Source: Bin55 sp964572845 (GTDB lineage Bacteria; Pseudomonadota; Gammaproteobacteria; Pseudomonadales; Azotimanducaceae). Taken from it: DNA of 64,000 nucleotides. The DNA lies in contig CAZNFX010000006.1 of NCBI GenBank assembly GCA_964572845.1, forward strand, positions 194,750 to 258,749, in the 5' to 3' direction. This document shows, in pieces, positions 8,808 to 16,465 of this stretch. Made by a program: the position numbers and the translations under genes. Under the pieces are notes generated by a model that ran no database searches, had not been told where the DNA came from, and worked only from the letters and a program-made list of their open reading frames with translations. Every line of letters starts with the position of its first letter. Position 1 is the stretch's first letter.

Positions 8808-9770
8808 TTGCACACGGAATCGTCCCGTCATGTGATTGCCTTGCTTGGACCTACGGCAAGCGGAAAAACGGACATTGCAATTCAACTGGCAGACCGATTC
8901 GACGTTGCTCTGATTAGCGTCGATTCCGCGATGATCTATCGCGGTATGGATATCGGCACAGCGAAGCCAAGTGCAGCAACTCTACGGGAGTATCCCCACG
9001 CGCTCATTGACATCTTGGATCCCGAGACCGACTACTCGGCAGGAGATTTTGTGGCCTCGGCAGACGATGCAGTCGAAGCGGCCTTCACGCAGCGCAAGAT
9101 TCCGCTTCTGGTAGGGGGAACCATGCTCTATCTGCGGGCATTTCGCGATGGAATCGCAAGATTACCCAGACGTGACGCCAGATTCCGCGCGAATCTGAGG
9201 TTGCGAGCAGAAAAACTAGGCATCAACAAGCTTCACGCCGAATTGCAGCGGATCGATCCGGTAATGGCAGCACGTATTCATCCCAACAACTATCCTAGGA
9301 TAGAGAGGGCATTGGAGGTTTGTGAGATTGCAGGTGTTCCCATGTCGAAATTGCTTACCGAACGAGCCGGGATGCGAGTAGAGGAAAGGCTGCATTGTCA
9401 CTATCAAGAGTATTCGTTGCTCCATGCGACCCGCGAAGAACTTCACAATCGAATAGCAACTCGTGTGCTCTCTATGATGGATGCGGGCTTTGTTGAGGAA
9501 GTTAGGCGTTTGATGGCTCGACCAAGACTCACTTCTAACGCCATGTCGATGAAATCAGTCGGATATAGGCAGCTTTGGGAGCATTTGAAGTCCGATCCAT
9601 CCATTAATGTGGAACCTGCTACTATCGAGTCGATCACCGCTGCAACCCGTCAACTGGCTCGTCGTCAGCTGACGTGGATACGTAGTTGGCGCGATCTTCC
9701 CGAACACCGCCAGTTGGTTGATGTGGATCCTCTGGAGGCTCTGACAAGATCGATTCTGCAGTTCGTATAG
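8808..9770 (+). CDS. miaA: tRNA dimethylallyltransferase MiaA
   Basis: Adds a dimethylallyl group to A37 of tRNAs reading UNN codons. The P-loop GPTASGKTDIA lies near the N-terminus, followed by the substrate segments SVDSAMIYRGMDIGTAKP, PHALIDILDP and VGGTMLYLRA. The frame is open far upstream inside mutL, but MiaA proteins begin shortly before the P-loop. I chose the TTG at 8808, which has AGGA at 8798-8801 and gives 320 residues (E. coli 316); GTG at 8832 is the alternative. hfq does not follow: only 116 bases separate it from hflX. Confidence 0.93.
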   Translation: MHTESSRHVIALLGPTASGKTDIAIQLADRFDVALISVDSAMIYRGMDIGTAKPSAATLREYPHALIDILDPETDYSAGDFVASADDAVEAAFTQRKIPLLVGGTMLYLRAFRDGIARLPRRDARFRANLRLRAEKLGINKLHAELQRIDPVMAARIHPNNYPRIERALEVCEIAGVPMSKLLTERAGMRVEERLHCHYQEYSLLHATREELHNRIATRVLSMMDAGFVEEVRRLMARPRLTSNAMSMKSVGYRQLWEHLKSDPSINVEPATIESITAATRQLARRQLTWIRSWRDLPEHRQLVDVDPLEALTRSILQFV

Positions 9771-9886
9771 TCCAACGGCGGCACTGACGATTACTCGCCT
9801 AACAAACGTTGTTCGCAATCAGGAGCGAATCGAACTTACAATTGGTGCCATGCTTGTTGGGAGCTCAACTATCCTGTTAGTCATAG

Positions 9887-11146
9887 ATGTTTTTTGATCG
9901 ACCCGAAAAAGGACTCAAGACTCTTCTTCTAACTGTACGCATTTCAAGCTCTGACTACCCTGAGCACGACGTGGAAGAGATGAAGGAGTTGGCAGAATCG
10001 GCCGGATTGAGCGTAGAACTAACACAATGGGTTTCGCGTTCTGCCCCACACCCTGCGACGTGCATAGGGAGTGGAAAATTACAGGAACTGGCCGGTACGA
10101 TTCGAAGCAACCATCTTGATCTGCTCTTGATGGACTACGAACTTACTGCAACTCAACAAAGAAACTTGGAAGTTGAGCTCAACGTTCGCGTATTGACGCG
10201 TACGGAATTGATTCTTCACATTTTTGAAGGTCGTGCACACACATACGAAGGCAAGCTGCAGGTGGAGCTGGCGATGCTCTCTCACGCACAATCGCACCTT
10301 GTTCGCGGCTGGACGCACCTGGATCGACAACGTGGTGGTGTGAACCTGAGGGGCGTTGGCGAGAAGCAGCTGGCTATAGACAAGTACCTGTTGCAACAAC
10401 GCATAAGCACGACCCGCTCCCGCCTCGAGAAAGTGAAGCGGCAGAGATCGCAGCAACGTCGCAAACGAGTGAGGTCACGCCTGCCAATTGTGGCGCTCGT
10501 AGGCTATACAAACACTGGCAAGTCAACACTCTTCAATGCTTTGACGCAATCATCCGTGTATGCTGATGATCGGCTCTTTGCAACGTTGGACCCCACTGTA
10601 CGCCAGCTCGATATTGCCGGTCGTCACAAGGTGCTTCTTGCTGATACAGTAGGGTTTATCAAAGATCTGCCCATGGATCTTGTCGCAGCCTTCAAGGCAA
10701 CCTTGGAGGAGGCTTGCAATGCGGACTTGTTGCTGCATGTCTTGGATTCTTCAGCTACAAACTTGGATGAAGTCCAATCGTCCGTTGAGACAGTGCTCAC
10801 CGAGATCAACGCGCATACCATACCGAGGATAGCGGTGTACAACAAGACCGACCTGACCGAGAGTACTGTAGGGATTCAGCATGGCGCCGTCCATGTGAGC
10901 GCAAAGTACTACCAAGGTCTGGCGGAGCTGCAAGACCTAATCGCGCACAGACTATGGGGCCTGCCGACGAAGTATTGCATCGAATTGCAGCCTTCGGAGG
11001 GGAAGATACGTTCTGTTCTCTACCAAATGCACGCCGTCGAAACTGAATCGTTTTCGGACGACGGGTGCGCGGTTCTTACCGTGAATCTAGCGCGTGAGCA
11101 GGTACAGGAACTCGAATCACGGCACGGATTTTGCTTGCACGCCTAG
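9887..11146 (+). CDS. hflX: Ribosome-associated GTPase HflX
   Basis: GTPase that splits stalled ribosomes. The 419-residue protein has the HflX N-terminal domain with GSGKLQELA and the HflX signature HTYEGKLQVELA, the linker LVRGWTHLDRQRGGVNLRG, then the G domain: G1 GYTNTGKSTLFNAL, G3 LADTVGFI and G4 NKTD. Length agrees with E. coli (426). The usual gene order miaA-hfq-hflX-hflK-hflC is kept except that hfq is missing. The start ATG at 9887 gives MFFDRPEKG, close to the E. coli start. Confidence 0.96.
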   Translation: MFFDRPEKGLKTLLLTVRISSSDYPEHDVEEMKELAESAGLSVELTQWVSRSAPHPATCIGSGKLQELAGTIRSNHLDLLLMDYELTATQQRNLEVELNVRVLTRTELILHIFEGRAHTYEGKLQVELAMLSHAQSHLVRGWTHLDRQRGGVNLRGVGEKQLAIDKYLLQQRISTTRSRLEKVKRQRSQQRRKRVRSRLPIVALVGYTNTGKSTLFNALTQSSVYADDRLFATLDPTVRQLDIAGRHKVLLADTVGFIKDLPMDLVAAFKATLEEACNADLLLHVLDSSATNLDEVQSSVETVLTEINAHTIPRIAVYNKTDLTESTVGIQHGAVHVSAKYYQGLAELQDLIAHRLWGLPTKYCIELQPSEGKIRSVLYQMHAVETESFSDDGCAVLTVNLAREQVQELESRHGFCLHA

Positions 11147-11190
11147 CGAACTCAATCTACAATCTGAATGCTAATGCATATGGAGTAACA

Positions 11191-12339
11191 ATGGCTTGGA
11201 ACGACAATGACGGTCGGAAGCGAGATCCCTGGGCTAACCAAGGTGGCGAGAAAGGTCCGCCCGATTTAGACGACGCATTTCGAAAATTGCAGGGGCAATT
11301 GAAAGGAATGTTTGGAGGCGGAGGAGGCGGTGGTTCCGGGTCCTCAGGCGGCGGAAAGGGTTTCCGAATCCGGCCGATGTTCATATTGCTTCTTGTAGCT
11401 GTTTTGGGGATTGTTTGGTTCGCCTTCGGATGGTATCAGGTGGACGCGCAAGAAAGAGGCGTCGTATTCCGATTTGGCAAGGCGCAAGAGCTCGTAAAGG
11501 ATCCAGGATTGAATTGGAATCCTCCAATCATCGACAAGGTCGAGAAGGTCAACATCACGCGAGTTCGCTCGAGCCAGCACGAGCAAGACATGCTCACCGA
11601 GGACGAGAATATCATCAAGATTAATCTCGTCGTGCAGTATGTCGTTGAAGATGCGATCAGCAATCTGGTCAACATTCGTGATCCCGAGCAAAGCCTCGAA
11701 CATGCAACGGAGAGTGCTCTTCGACATGTTGTTGGAAGTTCGAACATGGATGCGGTCATTACGGAAGGGCGCGAGGTCCTGGGAGACGACGTTCAGGTGA
11801 GGCTTCAAAGCTACTTGGATCGGTACTTGACAGGAATACGCGTGCGCAAGGTCAACATTGACAGCGTCGGCCCTCCAGAGGAAGTTCAGGAAGCGTTTGA
11901 CGACGTGCAAAAATCCAAGGAAGACCAAATTCGCACTATAAACTTGGCAAACGCCCATGCAGAGCAGGTTGTGCCTGAAGCTCGTGGCGAAGCCGAGAAG
12001 ATCATTCAGAGCGCCAACGCCTACCGTGATCAGGTAATAGCTCGCGCGCAAGGTGAAGCGGATCGATTCACCAAGTTGCTCGTCGAATATCAAGCAGCTC
12101 CGGAGGTCACCAAAGACCGCCTGTACATTACAGCGATGGAGGAGGTTATGCAATCAACCGCCAAAGTAATGGTAGACATTGATGGAGGAAACAACCTCTT
12201 GCTATTGCCTCTAGATCAACAGGTGCGAAACGTGCAGGGCGGCAGTCCTATATCGATGTCGAATTCGCTGACTGACACCCTCGGACAAGGAAACTTGCTG
12301 CAAAGGGATTCGTCTCGCGGACCGTCGAGTCAACGGTAG
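11191..12339 (+). CDS. hflK: FtsH protease modulator HflK
   Basis: Membrane-anchored SPFH/band-7 protein that forms the HflKC cage around FtsH. The start at 11191 (MAWNDNDG) is set by GGAG at 11182-11185 and resembles the E. coli N-terminus; an upstream in-frame start would overlap hflX. The 382 residues include a glycine-rich cytoplasmic tail (a run of glycines near residues 45-60), one transmembrane segment at about 69-88, and the band-7 domain with VVFRFGKAQ and EARGEAEKI helices. hflC follows after 11 bases. Confidence 0.95.
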   Translation: MAWNDNDGRKRDPWANQGGEKGPPDLDDAFRKLQGQLKGMFGGGGGGGSGSSGGGKGFRIRPMFILLLVAVLGIVWFAFGWYQVDAQERGVVFRFGKAQELVKDPGLNWNPPIIDKVEKVNITRVRSSQHEQDMLTEDENIIKINLVVQYVVEDAISNLVNIRDPEQSLEHATESALRHVVGSSNMDAVITEGREVLGDDVQVRLQSYLDRYLTGIRVRKVNIDSVGPPEEVQEAFDDVQKSKEDQIRTINLANAHAEQVVPEARGEAEKIIQSANAYRDQVIARAQGEADRFTKLLVEYQAAPEVTKDRLYITAMEEVMQSTAKVMVDIDGGNNLLLLPLDQQVRNVQGGSPISMSNSLTDTLGQGNLLQRDSSRGPSSQR

Positions 12340-12350
12340 GAGATTGAATA

Positions 12351-13235
12351 ATGGGTGCTAGCGTAAGAACCATAGTCATCGTTGTTGTCCTCGTGATCGT
12401 GGGAGCGCTCCTGCTGGATGCGTTCTTCATTGTGGATGAGCGGCAGCGTGCAATTGTGCTTCGCTTCGGCGAAATGACTTCGGATGAAGACGGCGAACAG
12501 CCGGGACTTCATTTCAAACTCCCTATAGCCGACGAGGTCAAGTACTTCGACGCGAGGGTGTTAACCATGGATACTCCGCCTCAACGCTACTACACGAGCG
12601 AGAAGAAGCCGCTCATTGTCGACTCTTTTGTCAAGTGGCGTGTGGGGGATCCCGGTCTCTACTACACAGCCACCTCGGGAGAGGAGGAAACCGCGAATGG
12701 TCGTCTCGAGGATCGTGTGAACGAAGGACTGCGCAATCAGATCGGCCGACGCACGATGCACGACGTGATATCGGGCGAACGCGACGAACTTATGCAGGAG
12801 CTAACCGACGAATTAAATAGCGTCATGTTGGCCGAATTCGGAATAGCGGTGCTCGATGTTCGTGTGAAGAAAATCGATTTGCCTCCCGAGGTATCTGCGG
12901 CAGTTTTCGAGCGCATGAATTCTGAGCGAGCTATTGAGGCTCGGCAGTACCGTGCAGGAGGCACGGAGATAGCGCGTGGAGTCACGGCAACTGCAGACGC
13001 GGAAAGCATCGTCATTGAAGCGGAAGCCTACAAGGAATCCGAGCAGATTCGAGGCGACGGCGACGCGGAGGCCGCACGAATCTACGCTGAGGCGTACAAT
13101 CAAGATCCCGAATTCTACGAGTTCTACAGAAGCATCAACGCTTACAGAACGGTGTTTTCGGATGGCAGTTCCTTGCTTGTGCTTGATCCCTCCAGCGAAT
13201 TCTTCAAGTACTTCAAGAGCGACACGGGAAGTTAA
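12351..13235 (+). CDS. hflC: FtsH protease modulator HflC
   Basis: Partner of HflK in the periplasmic cage that regulates FtsH proteolysis. The 294-residue protein has an N-terminal signal anchor (about residues 6-27, rich in V, L and I), then the band-7 domain beginning VDERQRAIVLRFGE, and the typical DVRVKKIDLP and GEAE-like helices; it ends with DPSSEFFKYF. Length is near the family value (334 in E. coli is longer in the C-terminal part). The DUF2065 gene often found before purA is not present. Confidence 0.95.
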   Translation: MGASVRTIVIVVVLVIVGALLLDAFFIVDERQRAIVLRFGEMTSDEDGEQPGLHFKLPIADEVKYFDARVLTMDTPPQRYYTSEKKPLIVDSFVKWRVGDPGLYYTATSGEEETANGRLEDRVNEGLRNQIGRRTMHDVISGERDELMQELTDELNSVMLAEFGIAVLDVRVKKIDLPPEVSAAVFERMNSERAIEARQYRAGGTEIARGVTATADAESIVIEAEAYKESEQIRGDGDAEAARIYAEAYNQDPEFYEFYRSINAYRTVFSDGSSLLVLDPSSEFFKYFKSDTGS

Positions 13236-13270
13236 ACCTCCACAAAATACTGAATAGGATTTCTAGCTAA

Positions 13271-13302
13271 CAGCCATCGCGCACCTCGTGGCGCGATGGC
13301 TG
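13271..13302 (+). terminator. Perfect 12-bp hairpin between hflC and purA
   Basis: Inverted repeat with arms at 13271-13282 and 13291-13302 (CAGCCATCGCGC and its exact complement) around an 8-base loop. It lies 36 bases after the hflC stop. No T-tract follows on either strand, so it may be a 3'-end stabilising or Rho-associated structure rather than an intrinsic terminator. Confidence 0.45.
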
Positions 13303-13403
13303 TATCTTGGGCGGCAGTACTGTGTTCGTCCCGCTCGATTGTGCGTCCAACCATGGACGAATTCCAAGGATTACCACTCTGACCAAAGTCATGTAGGCTC
13401 GCG

Positions 13404-14702
13404 ATGGCAAGGTGCATTGTTGTTGTAGGTGCCCAATGGGGCGATGAGGGCAAGGGGAAAGTTGTCGACTTGCTCTCCCGAAACGCTCTGGCGGTCGTTC
13501 GGTTTCAAGGTGGTCACAACGCCGGACACACATTGGTCGTCGACGGAAAAAAGACAGTGTTGCATCTGATTCCGTCGGGAATACTGCGTCGCAACGCACT
13601 TAGCGTGATTGCACATGGCGTCGTTGTATCGCCAGATGCCTTGATTGAGGAGTGCGCCGTCCTTGAAGCAAGCAACGTGCCGGTGATTGACCGACTTCGT
13701 GTGAGCATGGAGTGCTCCCTGGTGCTGCCTTGCCACTCAGCGTTGGATGTTGCGCGCGAGGATCGTCAAGGCGGCGACAAGATTGGAACTACCCGTCGGG
13801 GAATTGGCCCGGCTATTGAAGACAAGGTAGCCCGTCGCGGTTTGCGAATATCCGATCTGTTCGAATTCGAGCGCTGCGTGCAGAAGCTTGACGAACTCTA
13901 CGACTATCACAATTTCCTTCTAACCCACTACTACGAACAACAACCTGTCGACGTCACAGAGACCAAAGAGAAGCTGTCGCAATTTGCTGAATTTGTCGCA
14001 CCGATAGCCTGCGACACCGTCGACCTGCTGCATCAGTTGCGGCGCAAGAACGGACTGATTGTCTTAGAAGGAGCACAGGGAGCCATGTTGGATGTCGACT
14101 TGGGGACCTACCCCTATGTCACGTCGTCGAACACCGTTTCCGGCAGCGTCGCAATTGGAACGGGATTGGGACCCGATTGCATAGACTGCGTTGTGGGAGT
14201 AGTGAAGGCCTACACCACACGTGTGGGAGAAGGTCCATTTCCCACGGAACTGCACGATTCAACTGGAGAACGGATGGCCAAGTCGGGAGACGAGTTTGGC
14301 TCGACCACCGGTAGACCGCGACGATGCGGCTGGCTCGACGCCCAAGCGCTAAAACACGCAATTCGCATCAACGGAATGTCGCAGCTCGTCTTGACGAAGT
14401 TTGATGTCCTCGATGGGTTCGACACGGTGCGTGTCTGCGTGGGCTATGACGACAATCGCAGCAACCAACCAGCTGCCAAGACGCATGGAAGCGGGTATCT
14501 AGCGCAGGTGCGCCCCATATATGAAGATCTGCCCGGATGGAATGGCAACTCGGCGGAGGCCTGTAGTCTTGAACAGTTGCCATCCAACGCAAGAGCCTAC
14601 GTAACGCGTTTGGAAGAATTGCTCGAAAGACCGATAGCGGGGATTTCCACAGGTGCTGAGCGGATGTCAATCATCGGGCTCGATCAAGATCTTCTCGCTT
14701 GA
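13404..14702 (+). CDS. purA: Adenylosuccinate synthetase
   Basis: GTP-dependent enzyme joining aspartate to IMP, the first committed step to AMP. The 432-residue protein (E. coli 432) begins with the P-loop VVGAQWGDEGKGKVVD, followed by FQGGHNAGHT, the IMP-binding GTTRRGIGPA and the GTP-binding DTVRVCVGY region. Its position after hflKC is the usual gammaproteobacterial order. Confidence 0.97.
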   Translation: MARCIVVVGAQWGDEGKGKVVDLLSRNALAVVRFQGGHNAGHTLVVDGKKTVLHLIPSGILRRNALSVIAHGVVVSPDALIEECAVLEASNVPVIDRLRVSMECSLVLPCHSALDVAREDRQGGDKIGTTRRGIGPAIEDKVARRGLRISDLFEFERCVQKLDELYDYHNFLLTHYYEQQPVDVTETKEKLSQFAEFVAPIACDTVDLLHQLRRKNGLIVLEGAQGAMLDVDLGTYPYVTSSNTVSGSVAIGTGLGPDCIDCVVGVVKAYTTRVGEGPFPTELHDSTGERMAKSGDEFGSTTGRPRRCGWLDAQALKHAIRINGMSQLVLTKFDVLDGFDTVRVCVGYDDNRSNQPAAKTHGSGYLAQVRPIYEDLPGWNGNSAEACSLEQLPSNARAYVTRLEELLERPIAGISTGAERMSIIGLDQDLLA

Positions 14703-14731
14703 GTTCGTTGACCAAATCGTAAAATGTTCGC

Positions 14732-14935
14732 ATGATTGATCCGAAGTTGCTTGATTTGCTGGTGTGTCCGTTGACCAAGGAGGAGTTGGTCTACAACAAG
14801 ACATCCAACGAGCTTTGGTCTCGCGGTGCTGGGTTGGCCTATCCTGTCAAGGATGGCATTCCGGTCATGGTTGTGGCCGAAGCACGCGAATTGACAGACT
14901 CTGAGAAGTCAAGCTTGTCTAATCCTTCGTCTTAA
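14732..14935 (+). CDS. Trm112-like (UPF0434/YcaR family) small protein
   Basis: A 67-residue protein with DPKLLDLLVCPLTKEEL and YPVKDGIPVM, the signatures of the bacterial Trm112/YcaR family. In this family the fold is a small beta domain; eukaryotic and archaeal Trm112 activates methyltransferases, and the bacterial role is unclear. Only the first of the zinc-site cysteines of other Trm112 proteins is present. In relatives it is often next to lpxK or kdsB; here it sits between purA and folE2. Confidence 0.85.
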   Translation: MIDPKLLDLLVCPLTKEELVYNKTSNELWSRGAGLAYPVKDGIPVMVVAEARELTDSEKSSLSNPSS

Positions 14936-14980
14936 CAACATGCTAATCGACAAATTCTTGATTCGTAGGAACCTTGATCG

Positions 14981-15964
14981 TTGGTACAGCGACAACTTGA
15001 TCAGAACTCAACCATGAACAAACTCTACTCTATCGGCGACCAAGTGATGCCCGATGTGGCCATGCGAGTGTTGAAGGATGAACAGGATCCTTTGGACTGG
15101 GTTGGAATGAGTGGAATTCGCCTCCCCATGCAGTTTCGGGATGGCGATGAGGTCCGCAACGCGCCGAGCACCGTTCAGTTGTATGTGAATTTGTGCGATC
15201 CCAAAGCGAAGGGCATCCACATGTCGCGGCTCTACATGTTGCTCGACGAGAAAGCCGGCAAGCATCCGCTTGCTCCTTCCTCGATTAGTAGCTTTCTGTC
15301 CCAAATGCTCGAATCGCATAGCGAGTTTTCCACTCGCGCATTCGTGGAGTTCTCCTTTGACCAGCATTTGCGCCGTCCGGCCCTAGTCTCCGAACATGCG
15401 GGATGGAACAACTACTCGGTCGTGGTTCGAGGAGAGCACGTACACGGATCAGTCCACGTTGACTTGCAGTTTGTCGTTCACTATTCCAGTACGTGTCCCG
15501 CATCAGCAGCATTGGCTCGACAATCCATTCAGCATCAATTCGATCAGGACTTTGGGTCTGTGGGGACCGTTAGCGCGACGCGCATTCGACATTGGTTGGG
15601 ATCGGACGAAGGGATTGTCGCAACTCCGCATGGGCAGCGCAGTTCGGCAAGAGTCATAGTTCGAGTGAATCCGGAATCAGCCACTTTTCCGCTTACACAT
15701 CTAATCGACAGCGTGGAGAATGCTCTTGTCACTCCAGTCCAAACCGCTGTGAAGCGCGTCGATGAACAGGAATTTGCCTTGTTGAATGGCCAGAACCCAA
15801 TGTTTTGCGAAGACGCCGGCAGACGTTTGAAGACTTGCCTGGACGCGGAACCAGAAGTCGTGGACTTCCAAGTGCGCGTCGAGCACTACGAAAGCTTGCA
15901 TGCCCACAATGCGGTGTGCATGGTTGCGAAAGGAGTACCGGAGGGTTTTAGCCCCTTGCCTTAG
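14981..15964 (+). CDS. folE2: GTP cyclohydrolase FolE2 (type IB)
   Basis: Converts GTP to dihydroneopterin triphosphate for folate and, in many bacteria, queuosine synthesis. The sequence has LDWVGMSGI, KGIHMSRLYMLL, LLRRPALVS-like and VQTAVKRVDEQEFALLNGQN, as in Pseudomonas-type FolE2. The catalytic-site motif, normally CPCS, reads CPAS: the first cysteine, which corresponds to the metal ligand Cys147 of the Neisseria enzyme, is kept and the second is alanine. The TTG at 14981 follows TAGGA by 10 bases; ATG at 15014 is the alternative start and would give 316 residues. QueG being present fits a folate/queuosine use. Confidence 0.9.
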   Translation: MVQRQLDQNSTMNKLYSIGDQVMPDVAMRVLKDEQDPLDWVGMSGIRLPMQFRDGDEVRNAPSTVQLYVNLCDPKAKGIHMSRLYMLLDEKAGKHPLAPSSISSFLSQMLESHSEFSTRAFVEFSFDQHLRRPALVSEHAGWNNYSVVVRGEHVHGSVHVDLQFVVHYSSTCPASAALARQSIQHQFDQDFGSVGTVSATRIRHWLGSDEGIVATPHGQRSSARVIVRVNPESATFPLTHLIDSVENALVTPVQTAVKRVDEQEFALLNGQNPMFCEDAGRRLKTCLDAEPEVVDFQVRVEHYESLHAHNAVCMVAKGVPEGFSPLP

Positions 15965-15998
15965 GTAGTCACGAATGGCGTCGAAGTGATCAAGCGCT

Positions 15999-16085
15999 TG
16001 GTGCCGAGAAGAGGACTCGAACCTCCACGGGGTTGCCCCCACCAGCACCTGAAGCTGGCGTGTCTACCAATTTCACCATCTCGGC
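15999..16085 (-). tRNA. tRNA-Leu (anticodon CAG)
   Basis: The minus strand reads a class II tRNA of 87 bases. The acceptor stem GCCGAGA pairs with TCTCGGC, the discriminator is A and CCA is encoded (15999-16001). The anticodon CAG is at 16049-16051, in the loop TTCAGGT between the arms CCAGC and GCTGG. A long variable arm (rich in G and C) and the T-loop GTTCGAGTCC are present. It is convergent with folE2, whose stop lies 34 bases away. Confidence 0.97.
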
Positions 16086-16465
16086 GACAAGTGCAAGCGC
16101 AACGGGAGTGCCAATGACAAGAGTCCGCAACCCAACAGGTACACGAGCCCTCATATCGACTTGAGAAATGATAGTACATTCGAAAGTTGGAGACCAATTT
16201 AGTGCGCATTTCGTTGGAACAACTTGCACGCATCGCGCACGAGACTGAATGGTTATAGACACTCGAATAGGACACAAGTCGCAGTATCAATTCATTTATG
16301 TTATAATGTTAGCTCCTGCCAAGATTAGCACTCAGTGCAAGTCGTCGGTGCGTTACCCAAGTAAGGATCGATCTCGGGTCTCATTGCTCGTTTTCCATTA
16401 AGTAAGTCGGTCTGCAATCTGTCGCTAGCTGACTTCCTAGACAGACGCATCTTCCTCCAACAACC
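16086..16465. other. 380-base intergenic region between tRNA-Leu and rnr
   Basis: Holds the divergent promoters of tRNA-Leu (minus) and rnr (plus). The only clear element is the extended -10 sequence listed separately at 16299-16307. Minus-strand open frames here run into the tRNA gene and are spurious. I see no RNA gene or repeat in the rest. Confidence 0.5.
16299..16307 (+). promoter_or_regulatory. Extended -10 promoter element upstream of rnr
   Basis: The sequence TGTTATAAT is a perfect TGnTATAAT extended -10 box for the housekeeping sigma factor. No good -35 box lies 17 bases upstream, which is tolerated when the TG extension is present. Transcription would start near 16314, leaving a leader of about 150 bases before rnr. 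Confidence 0.6.

Noticed and set aside
15961..16290. Minus-strand ORF through the tRNA-Leu gene (contains LVDTPASGAG)
   Set aside because: This peptide is the well-known translation of a leucine tRNA; the frame is an artefact of the tRNA gene.
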